64,000 nucleotides of DNA from Acidianus ambivalens (GTDB lineage Archaea > Thermoproteota > Thermoprotei_A > Sulfolobales > Sulfolobaceae), in contig NZ_CP045482.1 of the NCBI RefSeq assembly GCF_009729015.1, forward strand, positions 1,360,001-1,424,000, written 5' to 3'. Below the pieces are notes generated by a model that worked only from the letters and a program-made list of their open reading frames with translations, was not told the DNA's origin and made no database searches. Of the stretch, positions 1 to 8,479 are shown in pieces (positions within the stretch are counted from its first letter, which is position 1; each line of letters starts with the position of its first letter). The translations under genes and the position numbers were made by a program.

Positions 1-348
1 AAATGTATAGGCTGTAAAATATGCATAAACGTTTGTCCAGAAGGAGATAATGGTTGTTCTTCAGGAAATAAAGCAATAAAGTTAGTGCCAGCCAAGAAAG
101 TGTCTCACGAGAAAAAGGATTTAATGAAAGATGAGATAGTGAGATGTAAGGTGTGTGGTGCAATTGTCGGGTCTAGAAAAAGCCTTAATTTAGTTAAGAA
201 GATCATGAAAGAGAGAGGGTTGGAGTGCGATGATGAATGGCTTGAGAGATGTCCAACTCATAGGGCAGAGTATTCATTTCAAAAGTTCTTCGGTATGAAA
301 GCTAAATTTAGACCTAGGAGGGGTCCAAATGAAGTGGGAGGAGTTTAA
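1..348 (+). CDS. 4Fe-4S ferredoxin-type electron-transfer protein (C-terminal part)
   Basis: The reading frame is open from base 1, so the gene begins outside the window. The visible start encodes a ferredoxin motif CIGCKICINVCPEG, followed by a basic segment with a second CxxC (KVCGAIV) and a late Cys (RCPTHR). It ends by overlapping the next gene, a TorD-like chaperone, by 20 bases, so the two are co-transcribed. Iron-sulfur subunit plus TorD chaperone is the usual tail of a molybdopterin oxidoreductase operon; in Acidianus this suggests the sulfur reductase (sreD/sreE). The sulfur-reductase assignment is inference, because the catalytic subunit is not visible. Confidence 0.7.
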   Translation, partial: KCIGCKICINVCPEGDNGCSSGNKAIKLVPAKKVSHEKKDLMKDEIVRCKVCGAIVGSRKSLNLVKKIMKERGLECDDEWLERCPTHRAEYSFQKFFGMKAKFRPRRGPNEVGGV

Positions 349-865
349 ACTATTTTCCTACCTATTTATGGGAGTAAGATATAACAATAAAGCTAAGGAT
401 TTACTTGATAATGTAAAGGATAGAAAGTATTATGAAGTGGTAAAGAGAATAATAGAAATGATAGACTCTGGAAATAAGGACCAGCTTGCTACAGAATTCA
501 CTAGATGTTTTATCAACGATTATAAACACTTAAAATGCCCTCCATATGAATCTTGGTATAGAGAAAGAACAATATACGGTAAAGTCGTAGCCGAACTGTA
601 CGATATTTATGCAAAATACGGTATTCAGCCTATGAAAGAATTACCTGATCACATATCCACTGAAATGGAATTCCTAGCTTACATATTCTATCTAGGTAAG
701 GAAGACGACGGTAAAAAATTCCTAGTAGAGCATATATTTAAGTGGGTTCCACTCTTTATTAATGATATAGAAAAATATCATTACGGCGAGTATACGAAGC
801 TTTTAGGAAATTCATTAAAATTGTTTCTTGAAGAACTCTCAAACGATTTAAAGGAAAGTAAATAA
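329..865 (+). CDS. TorD/DmsD-family molybdoenzyme chaperone
   Basis: A 178-residue, mainly helical protein with the family pattern of an acidic/aromatic centre (CPPYESWYRERTIYG) followed by a helix with PDHISTEMEFLAYI, matching the E/PD..Hx(E)LEFM region of TorD/NarJ chaperones. Such proteins bind the twin-arginine signal of a molybdopterin enzyme and hold it until the cofactor is inserted. It overlaps the preceding iron-sulfur gene, which supports service to the same enzyme (SreE-like in Acidianus, by inference). It ends before a short gap and a converging molybdopterin-binding gene. Confidence 0.75.
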   Translation: MKWEEFKLFSYLFMGVRYNNKAKDLLDNVKDRKYYEVVKRIIEMIDSGNKDQLATEFTRCFINDYKHLKCPPYESWYRERTIYGKVVAELYDIYAKYGIQPMKELPDHISTEMEFLAYIFYLGKEDDGKKFLVEHIFKWVPLFINDIEKYHYGEYTKLLGNSLKLFLEELSNDLKESK

Positions 866-924
866 TTTTTAGGATAATATTTGTGTTGATGACCAAGAAA
901 TACCCTAATAATTTTTCCCATATA

Positions 925-1923
925 TTAAGAATTAATACTCTGTAACTTCATTTTCGGCTGGAAGTTAGGCAATAGGCCACCGTGTCCCATCATTGCAATG
1001 TCCTCTTTTCTAGGTATTATCCCTGCCATAAGTCTTGTAAACATAACGTCTATAGCGTTGTAATCCCTATAGTATATCCCTCCTGCAGAAATGCCGAAAA
1101 TAGGTATCGAGTCCCACATTGCAACTATGGACATTGTTGTCGGTTTAATTGGTAAACCGTATGATATAATTTTTCCTAGCTTACTTATAGCAATTGGAGT
1201 CTTGTCGGTAGCATCGACTGAAGTACCTCCAGTTACTATTACAGCCTCTGCACCATTATTTACTGCACTTTTTATTGCCTCCACTATCTTGTTTTCATCG
1301 TCTGGAACTATTTCTTTATACACTATACTCCATCCGTACTTATCTGCCTTTGCTTTAATTACGGGATAATATTGATCTTCCTTTCTACCTTCATAAATTT
1401 CCGTTCCAGTTATGACTAGTCCTATCTTATTCTTCTTAAACGGCGTTACGTCTATTATTTTTCCTACTTTTAGCTTATCTACTTCTTCCCTCTTCATTTT
1501 GAAAGGAATTACCTCAACTACGCCAATTAAATCTCCTTCTATTACTGGAGTATAGTTATACTTAGTAATAAGAAGTACGTTTTGGTTAAGGTTAAAAGAT
1601 ACTAGCTTATCTACATCTATAGTTATTACTCCTTTAACCTTTGAGAAAAGCATTGTTGAGCCTTGCTTTCCGGGCACTATATTGACGTTTTCTCCGCATA
1701 CGCTTTCAGCTATCTGAGGTGTTATTTCCCATTCATATATGAAGTTGTCATTTCCCTCATCAATCCATACGTAATACACTCCAGAATTTTTTAATAATTC
1801 TACATCCTCTTTGGTTATTACATGACCTCTAGGCAATAACGTAGTCGCACCTTCTTTTCCTACGTACGTTGTATCGTAACCTAAAACCTTTCCGACTGCT
1901 TCTTCAGTTTTGACTTGTCTCAT
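925..1923 (-). CDS. Molybdopterin-binding (MoeA/MoaB-fold) protein
   Basis: This 332-residue protein has an N-terminal domain of about 160 residues (LLPRGHVITKEDVELL, as in MoeA/SAF-type regions) and a C-terminal MoCF-biosynthesis domain. The latter carries GLVITGTEIYEG and VTGGTSVDATDKTP near residue 235, the molybdopterin-binding loop. It ends with GISAGGIYY, typical of archaeal molybdopterin-binding proteins. It probably takes part in inserting or moving the molybdenum/tungsten cofactor. It converges on the TorD-like gene, fitting cofactor supply to the adjacent molybdoenzyme. It is shorter than full MoeA, so a MoeA activity is not assured. Confidence 0.75.
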   Translation of the reverse strand: MRQVKTEEAVGKVLGYDTTYVGKEGATTLLPRGHVITKEDVELLKNSGVYYVWIDEGNDNFIYEWEITPQIAESVCGENVNIVPGKQGSTMLFSKVKGVITIDVDKLVSFNLNQNVLLITKYNYTPVIEGDLIGVVEVIPFKMKREEVDKLKVGKIIDVTPFKKNKIGLVITGTEIYEGRKEDQYYPVIKAKADKYGWSIVYKEIVPDDENKIVEAIKSAVNNGAEAVIVTGGTSVDATDKTPIAISKLGKIISYGLPIKPTTMSIVAMWDSIPIFGISAGGIYYRDYNAIDVMFTRLMAGIIPRKEDIAMMGHGGLLPNFQPKMKLQSINS

Positions 1924-2081
1924 AGAATTATTTATGATTACACATATTTAAGCGTTTTATCTATTCCAAAGTCATTTGCAAAGTATTCTAAAGCTTAAGT
2001 AATATATAATAAAAAGTCAATTTAGAATTTTAAGTCATACTAGAGGAAATTGAGGAATCATACATATTACGCTAGTTTTTA

Positions 2082-2816
2082 ATGATTATCAAACTACATT
2101 ACTATATGATTTTGCAAAAATTAGCGGAAAGGATTATTCAATACGCAGACGGATTTGAAATTATAGATTACTGTTCTTGTTTAAGAGCCACTTATGTTGT
2201 TGTAAAAGATAAGAGAGGAAACAAATTCATCGGCGTTTCTCACATATCTTATGAAAATCTCCACAATCAAGGAGCTATTATAAAACCGGAAATTAATAAA
2301 TTACAGAAATTAGTCAACGATATTAACGTAATAAATAGGAGTTTCGGACTAGCGCTAATTAATGCTATTTCGCAGAAATATATTGAGCCTAAAAAGGAAT
2401 ATCCGGAAATTAAGGAACCTATTTGTATAATAGGAAATATGCAACCGTTAGTCAAGGAATTTTATGGGAGGAAATTTTACGTATTTGAGAAATCCACGGA
2501 ATTAAGAGGAAATGCGATGTCAGACTCTGAGGAAGAGCTTCTAGTTCCTGAATGCAAAACGTTATTTATTACTGGTGTTACTCTGTTAAATTTCACACTT
2601 GAGAGGATACTCGAAATTTCAAATGGAACGAATATACTTATAGGGCCTTCAGCAGGTTTTATTCCAGAGTTAGCAAAGGATTTAGGAATAAATTATGTAC
2701 AGTCTATGAAATTTTATGATATTGAAAAAATAAGGGAATTTCTTAGATTAGGTAACTTTATTTCTCTAAAAATAAATGAGGATTTAGGAATAAATTATTC
2801 TATTCAAGTTAAATAA
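2082..2816 (+). CDS. DUF364 putative heavy-metal-chelation protein, paralog 1
   Basis: The 244-residue protein shows the DUF4213/DUF364 layout: an N-terminal domain ending in RSFGLALINAISQKY, then a Rossmann-like half with IIGNMQPLVKEF, GNAMSDSEEELLVPE and LIGPSAGFIPEL. Proteins of this family are annotated as possible heavy-metal chelators; no reaction is known. Two more paralogs lie in this window (18.5 and 32.7 kb), each near nickel or hydrogenase genes. An internal ATG at 2106 is an alternative start. Its 3' end overlaps a converging membrane-protein gene by 13 bases. A nickel-handling role is inferred from context only. Confidence 0.75.
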   Translation: MIIKLHYYMILQKLAERIIQYADGFEIIDYCSCLRATYVVVKDKRGNKFIGVSHISYENLHNQGAIIKPEINKLQKLVNDINVINRSFGLALINAISQKYIEPKKEYPEIKEPICIIGNMQPLVKEFYGRKFYVFEKSTELRGNAMSDSEEELLVPECKTLFITGVTLLNFTLERILEISNGTNILIGPSAGFIPELAKDLGINYVQSMKFYDIEKIREFLRLGNFISLKINEDLGINYSIQVK

Positions 2817-3322
2817 AGATTTATCGCAAACCATATCCACGCTACAAACGATAAAACTACTCCGCCTGGAGCCGCAACTATGGAAAACAAGAGTATAGCA
2901 GATATTCCCATCAAATAAATAGAATAAGAAACTCCCTTAATTCTAGTGAAAACTGTTAAAGGAGTAACACTCCTTATTAAATATACTGCACTAACTATGT
3001 AAAAAATTCCAGAAAGAACATAAGTATAAACTATTATTGCAAGGCTAAATACTGATGACGGAGGCAAAATTACAAAGAATTCTTTCAATCCAAAAGCAGT
3101 ATACATTCCCACGGAAAAGCTTACGAATGATAGAAAAAGCATTGACATTGCTAAATAAAGGAATTTTCCCAATTCTTTTTCCCTCCCGTACTCCTTGTAA
3201 AGCGATCTTATATACGACGTTACAAGATAGATTCCTATAGCAGAAGTTATAATCCCGAAGATATTTAAAAAGAACGATATTGAAATTAGAACTGCGCCTA
3301 TAACCGAGTAAACTTTTTCCAT
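2804..3322 (-). CDS. Multi-pass membrane protein (DUF996/DUF973-like)
   Basis: The 172-residue protein is almost entirely hydrophobic, with four to five probable membrane helices (residues about 5-30, 52-75, 83-113, 130-150 and 152-170) and a charged segment near residues 38-55 (SLYKEYGREKELGKF). This resembles archaeal DUF996/DUF973 membrane proteins of unknown function, but I cannot place it firmly. Its promoter region contains a palindrome also found at sufB. No role in metal transport can be claimed. Confidence 0.55.
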   Translation of the reverse strand: MEKVYSVIGAVLISISFFLNIFGIITSAIGIYLVTSYIRSLYKEYGREKELGKFLYLAMSMLFLSFVSFSVGMYTAFGLKEFFVILPPSSVFSLAIIVYTYVLSGIFYIVSAVYLIRSVTPLTVFTRIKGVSYSIYLMGISAILLFSIVAAPGGVVLSFVAWIWFAINLYLT

Positions 3323-3380
3323 AGTTAATATATTCTCACTCTTTCGTTTAAATGTTTCATGAACTATTTATTCTAAATCT

Positions 3381-3399
3381 TTATTAACAATGTTAATAA
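3381..3399. promoter_or_regulatory. Palindromic operator-like site (TTAACA-N-TGTTAA family)
   Basis: TTATTAACAATGTTAATAA is a perfect inverted repeat around a central A. It lies between the divergent membrane-protein gene (start 3322) and the CBS gene (start 3548). The same core recurs near 8350 and at the start of sufB (23142-23158), which suggests one shared regulator. Confidence 0.45.
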
Positions 3400-3547
3400 G
3401 CTTTTTAACTCAATAAAAATGTTTCTATAATTAGACACTTATGGCTCTTTTTATATTCTTTAAAAAGACAATTAAAAAGAAATAGATTGTTTCCAAACAA
3501 TTGATTGAGCCAAAAGAATTTTATATATAAGATACGTTATTGGTATT

Positions 3548-3922
3548 ATGGCATTAAAAGTAAAATTAAAACATAAAAATGTTTTAACATTGGACGGTGA
3601 AGAAGTAGTTAAAAACGTTAAACCCCTTATCTCGAAGTACCAAGTGATTGTCGTGACGGAGGGAAATAAAATTATAGGATATTTGACCAGTGATGAGATA
3701 GGGAAAGCTAATGATGAGGAAAGGTTAAAAGACATAATTAAAAAGGGAAGAAGCGTCCTAACAATAACCGGAAAGGAAGATCCTTTGGAAATCTTGAATC
3801 TAATGGTAAGAAGTCATATAGATTATTTAATAATTGTAGATGAAAAAGGAAGAGTTAAAGGAGCTTTAAGTATAGATGACGCTTTAGAAAACGTAAAAAG
3901 AATGATAAAAAACCAAGATTAA
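3548..3922 (+). CDS. CBS-domain pair protein
   Basis: A 124-residue protein made only of a tandem CBS pair. The first half has EGNKIIGYLTSDEIGKAN and the second has HIDYLIIVDEKGRVKGALS, both the typical strand-turn-strand-helix signature. Stand-alone CBS pairs bind adenosine nucleotides and act as energy or ligand sensors on partner proteins. A TATA-like sequence (ttttatatataag) lies about 20-30 bases upstream, so the mRNA is probably leaderless or nearly so. It converges on the nickel-carrier-like gene with a 4-base overlap. The partner is unknown. Confidence 0.8.
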   Translation: MALKVKLKHKNVLTLDGEEVVKNVKPLISKYQVIVVTEGNKIIGYLTSDEIGKANDEERLKDIIKKGRSVLTITGKEDPLEILNLMVRSHIDYLIIVDEKGRVKGALSIDDALENVKRMIKNQD

Positions 3923-4890
3923 GTCTTGTTAGTATATCCAAGCTTTATCGCGGTTTTAACTCCTTGTTTATATCCATAAATTCCGAAGATTACAACGCTG
4001 AGTATAACTAGGAAAAATCCTATGCCCAGGCTATGTAAGTTATGAACTTTTATTGGAGTTACTATATTGTAAGTTAAAAGCGGAGGATAAAGTAATATTG
4101 CAATTCCGCCAACTATAAACGCTATTCCACCGTATTCTAGCACTGTCTTAGTTATAGTCTTTCCTACAACTGCAATACCTTGGAAAGTTAAGTTCTTCAT
4201 TCTAGTTAACCAGGCAGCAAAGGCGGTTCCGAAGAGCACTTGAGCAGTCATTGTTCCTAGACCAAATAACATTCCTGGAACCCATCCTAAGTAAGCGTTA
4301 GGCATTGTTGGAGCTAATACAGTGTAAACTATTAAAGCATAGGCTCCGAATCCAAAGCCTGCAATGAAACCATGAATAAAAGCCAACTTAACTGGAACAG
4401 GCTTTGTTAAATCCTTCTCGTTAACGTATGCAGGATTAATTTTATGCTGCAACTCTTGCTCTTGTAATTCACTTCCTTTCTTGTGTATTCCCGAAATTTC
4501 TCCCAGTCTTTTCTCGAGATAATGCCAGTGAGGATATCCTCCTTTCTTTGCTATATAAACTCCTGCAGCCGCCATGGCTATTCCTACAACGATGTAAGTT
4601 ACGCCGAATGCTGTAGTAGTTATAAATATTCCTGCCAACGCTAAATAGGCTAATTCTGACAATATAGACCTTTGTAAAGTGAATCCTGAGGAGAATATTA
4701 ATCCTGTCTTAGCTCCTCCTTTAGTGCTAAAAGTTCCGACAGAGTAGGAGAAAGTTATTGGCCAAGTATGTTCATCTGGCGTTACTCCATGAAGTATACC
4801 TAGCAAATAAGCTATAACTAAAGCACTGACTACGTCAACGTTCTGCGGATTCCAAAGATTTATTACCAACCAGTCAATCATATGAGTCAC
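3919..4890 (-). CDS. NicO-like nickel/cobalt carrier, larger paralog
   Basis: This 323-residue membrane protein has about seven to eight hydrophobic segments and carries HGVTPDEHTWPIT near residue 34. That is a variant of the HxxxxDH nickel-ligand motif of NiCoT/RcnA carriers, with Glu-His in place of Asp-His. A charged loop near residues 127-165 contains several His. A paralog with the same motif (HGLKPDEHTWPIT) is at 8480-9205. The likely substrate is nickel or cobalt, but the direction of transport is not clear. It starts at ATG 4890; a second ATG lies three codons in. Confidence 0.65.
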   Translation of the reverse strand: MTHMIDWLVINLWNPQNVDVVSALVIAYLLGILHGVTPDEHTWPITFSYSVGTFSTKGGAKTGLIFSSGFTLQRSILSELAYLALAGIFITTTAFGVTYIVVGIAMAAAGVYIAKKGGYPHWHYLEKRLGEISGIHKKGSELQEQELQHKINPAYVNEKDLTKPVPVKLAFIHGFIAGFGFGAYALIVYTVLAPTMPNAYLGWVPGMLFGLGTMTAQVLFGTAFAAWLTRMKNLTFQGIAVVGKTITKTVLEYGGIAFIVGGIAILLYPPLLTYNIVTPIKVHNLHSLGIGFFLVILSVVIFGIYGYKQGVKTAIKLGYTNKT

Positions 4891-4935
4891 AAAATATTAG
4901 GTATACCCTAAAGTTTATAAATTTTTCTAACATAA

Positions 4936-5862
4936 CTAAGTTGCCAGTAATAAACCATTCTTTCTCAATTCGTCCATAAATAGGGCATTCTGCGAGACTT
5001 CTTTTTCGTCGAAACTTACTTTGCCAATGTATTCAGTTATCCTTGAGCAGTCATACCTAGTTCCTGAATACTTTAGAGTACACTTAAAATCTGAGGGAAG
5101 AATATTTTTATTTATAGGTAGTTTTACAACTTTTTTCCTACCCAGGGTCTCTGCCATTATTTCAAAAAATCTATCTAAATTTACTAATTCGCACTCGTTA
5201 GCGTACATATAAACCCCTCTAGGTTTAGCTTCAGCTAATACTCTCATTAATTCTGCAATACGATTAGCACTGATTGTCGATACGGAAATTCCCATGGACG
5301 GAACAATTCCAAATTTAGATAACCAATACATTAACACGAAATGAACATGTACGCCGTACTTACCGTAAATAAATGTAGGTCTAATTATAGCTAAAGGGAA
5401 GCCTTTTTCCTTGGCTATTTTCATTACAGCTTTCTCTCCTTCGCATTTACTTATTTCATATGGAGTTAGTGGAGAAACGTTTTTGCAGTGCTCTTCCTCT
5501 TCTTTAACTTCACCAGTTAACCCAGTTGCCGCTGCAGAACTTACGTGAATAAGGACTTGATTTTGAAGATTCTCTGCTATTTTCTTTGGTATTTCTACGT
5601 GTGCAGTTTCTACGTCTACGTTACCGAATTTACCTATAGTATTTATTACCACATCGTTTGACTCTATAATTCTCTTTAATAAATCAACGTCGCTTAAAGG
5701 ATCTAGTTTAACAAAATTAACTCCCTTCTCTTTCAATAACTTGTAATATACTTCTTTTACTCTTTCCAACGACCTATAGGTTACAGTGACTTCTCCGTAC
5801 TTTGATAAGTACTCTGCAACATGAGTGGAAAGAAATCCTAAGCCTAAAATTAAGTATCTCAT
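4936..5862 (-). CDS. NAD(P)-binding epimerase/dehydratase-like protein (extended SDR)
   Basis: A 308-residue Rossmann protein starting MRYLILGLGFLSTHVAEYL, a slightly divergent form of the GxxGxxG nucleotide loop. HVSSAAATG supplies the SDR Ser and YEISKCEGE the YxxxK catalytic pair (about residue 155), followed by RPTFIYGKYG. The layout fits NDUFA9-like or epimerase-like extended SDRs. The substrate is not recognisable. It stands alone between the NicO-like gene and a divergent DsrE-like gene. Confidence 0.7.
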   Translation of the reverse strand: MRYLILGLGFLSTHVAEYLSKYGEVTVTYRSLERVKEVYYKLLKEKGVNFVKLDPLSDVDLLKRIIESNDVVINTIGKFGNVDVETAHVEIPKKIAENLQNQVLIHVSSAAATGLTGEVKEEEEHCKNVSPLTPYEISKCEGEKAVMKIAKEKGFPLAIIRPTFIYGKYGVHVHFVLMYWLSKFGIVPSMGISVSTISANRIAELMRVLAEAKPRGVYMYANECELVNLDRFFEIMAETLGRKKVVKLPINKNILPSDFKCTLKYSGTRYDCSRITEYIGKVSFDEKEVSQNALFMDELRKNGLLLAT

Positions 5863-6047
5863 AGTTCTTTATACTCAGACATACATTTAAATATTAATTA
5901 ATTTTATGATAAAAAATGTTAACAAGAGATAATAAGGGGAAAATGTTAATAAATTCATAAATTAATTATTTTTTGTAATACAAATTTTTTGATTACCATC
6001 ATTTTAACTTAGAAAAGTTTTTATTTTCTTATTTCTAGAAGGTGATT

Positions 6048-6371
6048 ATGAAAGTACTATTCCAAGTTTCAGAGGCAGAAAAAATACCTCTCTCGTACAT
6101 TGCAATAAAGAACATGGCATCACAAAGCGATGTAGAGAACGTTATTGCAGTGTATTCAGAGACTGGAATTTTCGGAGTTACAAATAACCACGAGAAGGAA
6201 ATAGAGGATTTACTATCAAATCCTAAGATTCAAGTCTATGCTTGCGGCGTTGCAATGAAAATGAATAATTTCACGGAAAAAGATTTAGCCAAAGGAGTAA
6301 AAGTCGCCCCAATAAGCTTTCACGAGATAGCAAAATGGCAAAAAGAAGGCTATATATACTTAAGGCTATAA
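6048..6371 (+). CDS. DsrE-family small sulfur-transfer-like protein
   Basis: About 107 residues: a compact alpha/beta protein with IYACGVAM-type motif (VYACGVAMKMNN near residue 70), the single conserved Cys of DsrE/DsrF-like proteins, and a C-terminal amphipathic segment. Members carry sulfur as persulfide; here a role in sulfur metabolism is inferred. ATG 6048 is preferred over GTG 6042 because GGTGAT directly precedes it as a Shine-Dalgarno-like sequence. It is followed by a strong hairpin before the next gene. Confidence 0.65.
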   Translation: MKVLFQVSEAEKIPLSYIAIKNMASQSDVENVIAVYSETGIFGVTNNHEKEIEDLLSNPKIQVYACGVAMKMNNFTEKDLAKGVKVAPISFHEIAKWQKEGYIYLRL

Positions 6372-6406
6372 TATGAGAAGAAAAAAATATTTCTTTCTTC
6401 TCATAT
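6371..6406. terminator. 13-bp perfect inverted repeat (hairpin) between two genes
   Basis: ATATGAGAAGAAA at 6371-6383 pairs exactly with TTTCTTCTCATAT at 6394-6406 across a 10-base loop. It starts at the DsrE-like stop codon and ends one base before the next start codon. It could be a terminator, a leader hairpin or a protein-binding site. Confidence 0.4.
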
Positions 6407-6407
6407 C

Positions 6408-7046
6408 ATGTTGTGCATGAGAAAAATTTATGCTGTTGGTATATCCCCTTCTCCAGATTTAATAAGTTGTAAGGCAGTAGAGTTAATTGAAAAAGCTCCA
6501 GTAGTTCTAATCTACGATACAGATTTCCCATTCGAACTGGAGGAGATCATTAAAAATAAGAGAGTTATCAAACTAAAACCTGGTTTTAAAGATCCTAATG
6601 TTATAGAAGAGAATATTAGAACGTTAAAATCCATTGACGCGGATTGGGGAGTTTTCCTAGAAATAGGAGATCCGAGTATTAGGAATCCTTTATTTTATCA
6701 TATTTTAGGAGGGAGTGAAGATTTCGAAATAGAGGTAATTCCGAGCATAAGCTCAGTAACAGCTGTATTCAGTAGGCTAGGTATTCACGTAAGGCACTTT
6801 TGCATGCTAGGAAGTGAAGAGGAAGATTTACTTAATAATTTAATAGATAAATGTGATCTATTTGTTATAGTTAATATACATAAGGAACACGCTGGGATTT
6901 TTAAAAGATTAAAGGAGCATGGATACGATGTAACCTTCATTGAAAACTGTTGCAATGAAAAAGAGAAAATTACTCACGAATATACCGGGAGTACTTACTG
7001 GATAATTGCTATCGCTAAAAAAGATCTTCCAGAAAGAACGCTTTAG
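6408..7046 (+). CDS. Tetrapyrrole (precorrin/cobalamin-type) methylase-like protein
   Basis: The 212-residue protein begins KIYAVGISPSPDLISCKAVELI, the N-terminal strand and SAM-contact region of the tetrapyrrole methylase fold, and has IGDPSIRNPLFY near residue 92 and VIPSISSVTAVF, the two family signatures. Such enzymes methylate corrin or sirohaem precursors. It is near the short end for the family and no other corrin gene is adjacent, so the substrate is open. A second in-frame ATG at 6417 is possible. Its end overlaps the converging radical SAM gene by 32 bases. Confidence 0.65.
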   Translation: MLCMRKIYAVGISPSPDLISCKAVELIEKAPVVLIYDTDFPFELEEIIKNKRVIKLKPGFKDPNVIEENIRTLKSIDADWGVFLEIGDPSIRNPLFYHILGGSEDFEIEVIPSISSVTAVFSRLGIHVRHFCMLGSEEEDLLNNLIDKCDLFVIVNIHKEHAGIFKRLKEHGYDVTFIENCCNEKEKITHEYTGSTYWIIAIAKKDLPERTL

Positions 7047-7959
7047 CTACCATCTTAGGATTTTTTGTTACTTCTTCTACCCATTCTTTTACCTTTGGGT
7101 GTCTCCATCCTTTCTTGTACCTCTCCCATATTTCCTCCATTGAATGCTTCCTAACGTCAGCAACAACATAAGGAATTGAGTTTAATAATCTCACTTTTCC
7201 GTTAGCCATCATAAGTATTGACGAAGGTGGATCCTCCAATCTTATTCTCAATTCTTCTACCAAATCTACTGGATAAAATACTATTTTAACGTCCTTATAT
7301 TCTGTACTTTTATTTTTTACAATTCCTTCAATATATTTATAATCTTCATCATTAAGAGATAAGATACTCCAATGGTTTACAGCGTTTCCCAAGTACATGA
7401 TTTTTCCAGTGTATACTGCCTTCGCGCCTAATTCAACTACCTTATCTATAACGTCGCCTAATTCCTTGAAATTAATTTTTGTAGGTACGAATTCAACTTC
7501 AACGTATATTCCTCTTTCGCTTAGGTATCTTATTGCGTTTAGTGCTTTTTCTAGTACTCCTCTTGGTCTCATCGTTGAGTAAGTTTTTTGCGTTGCACCG
7601 TCAATGCTTATTTGTACAGATCTCGGTTCTAATTTAGCTATCCTATCTGCTACACTCTCAGAAATTAAATTACCATTACTCTCAATCTTAACCTCAACAC
7701 CGTTATTCCTAAAACAAGAAAAAAGATCCCAAAAACCAGGATAAAGAAGAGGTTCTCCACCAGATAATGCTGCATAAGGTATTCCGAAATCAGCTATCTT
7801 TTTGCATAAATTCATTGACTCCTTAGGAGACAATTCATCAGGATAAGCAGCATTAGGGCCTGACATCTCTAGACAATGTATGCACTCAAGGTTACATCTA
7901 TTTGTTAACTGCCAAGACCAATACGTAGGAGCCGTTAAAAAGTCTAAAGTGAAACTCAT
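7015..7959 (-). CDS. Radical SAM protein, PqqE-like without SPASM cysteines (paralog 1)
   Basis: The 314-residue protein starts with a radical SAM motif CNLECIHC near residue 22, followed by LSGGEPLLYPGFWD and IESNG, and QISIDGATQKTY. The tail VVADVRKHSMEEIWERYKKG aligns in style with the SPASM region of PqqE, but the Cys residues that would bind extra clusters are absent, so one 4Fe-4S cluster is expected. Two paralogs lie at 9700-10671 and 11584-12525. It shares a 261-bp identical tract with the second, pointing to recent gene conversion. It stands opposite to the peptide cluster. Confidence 0.8.
   Translation of the reverse strand: MSFTLDFLTAPTYWSWQLTNRCNLECIHCLEMSGPNAAYPDELSPKESMNLCKKIADFGIPYAALSGGEPLLYPGFWDLFSCFRNNGVEVKIESNGNLISESVADRIAKLEPRSVQISIDGATQKTYSTMRPRGVLEKALNAIRYLSERGIYVEVEFVPTKINFKELGDVIDKVVELGAKAVYTGKIMYLGNAVNHWSILSLNDEDYKYIEGIVKNKSTEYKDVKIVFYPVDLVEELRIRLEDPPSSILMMANGKVRLLNSIPYVVADVRKHSMEEIWERYKKGWRHPKVKEWVEEVTKNPKMVAKAFFLEDLF
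7504..7764 (-). repeat. 261-bp tract identical to 9907-10167 (gene conversion)
   Basis: Read on the minus strand, this part of radical SAM paralog 1 matches 9907-10167 of paralog 2 base for base, including silent positions, while flanking sequence differs clearly. Confidence 0.85.
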
Positions 7960-8044
7960 GCTATACTATATTCTCTTAAACGATTAAAAGTATATTCTTC
8001 CTTTTTAAGAACATGTTTCAAAGCTCGTTAAACGCATCTTGTAA

Positions 8045-8284
8045 CTAATACAACTTAATTGAAATATATACTCTCTTATTCCCTCTGGCTAACGCCAGGT
8101 TAATGTGCTGTAAGTCGAGCTGAACATTTATTATATCATATTTCTTTAGTAATTTGGAAAGTATCTTACTTAAAGCGGGTAAATCTATTGACCTCAAAGT
8201 AACGTTGGTCTCAATACCGTAAAGTGTCACATCAAACTTAGATTTAGAGAGCACAACATTTAAAATTCTAAAATCAACACTCAT
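8045..8284 (-). CDS. Small hypothetical protein (79 aa)
   Basis: The 79-residue protein has no recognised family. It alternates beta-like segments (FDVTLYGIETNVTL; RVYISIKLY at the end) with an amphipathic helix (ALSKILSKLLKKYD). It lies 86 bases upstream of radical SAM paralog 1 on the same strand, so the two may be co-transcribed. A palindrome of the sufB type lies 58 bases before its start. No precursor-peptide features are seen. Confidence 0.5.
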   Translation of the reverse strand: MSVDFRILNVVLSKSKFDVTLYGIETNVTLRSIDLPALSKILSKLLKKYDIINVQLDLQHINLALARGNKRVYISIKLY

Positions 8285-8341
8285 AAATGAAATGGATAGA
8301 ACTGATTAAAAAGGAATAATATATACGAATTTAAATATAAT

Positions 8342-8359
8342 TTATTAACAGTGTTAAAG
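8342..8359. promoter_or_regulatory. Palindromic operator-like site (TTAACA-G-TGTTAA core)
   Basis: TTATTAACAGTGTTAAAG carries the same core as sites at 3381-3399 and 23142-23158. It lies upstream of the small minus-strand gene starting at 8284. Confidence 0.4.
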
Positions 8360-8479
8360 CTTCTATATAAACTTAGATTAAATTCTTGTTCCTTATTTAA
8401 AGGAAGTTATAATAGCTAATTATTAAAAATCTTAGATTAAATTTCTTATTCAGATTTTTTATAGATTTAGTTCTTATAA

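Noticed and set aside
7960..8044. A second precursor peptide before radical SAM paralog 1
   Set aside because: Only a ten-codon minus-strand frame exists there, without a leader-like motif or a PqqD-like partner.
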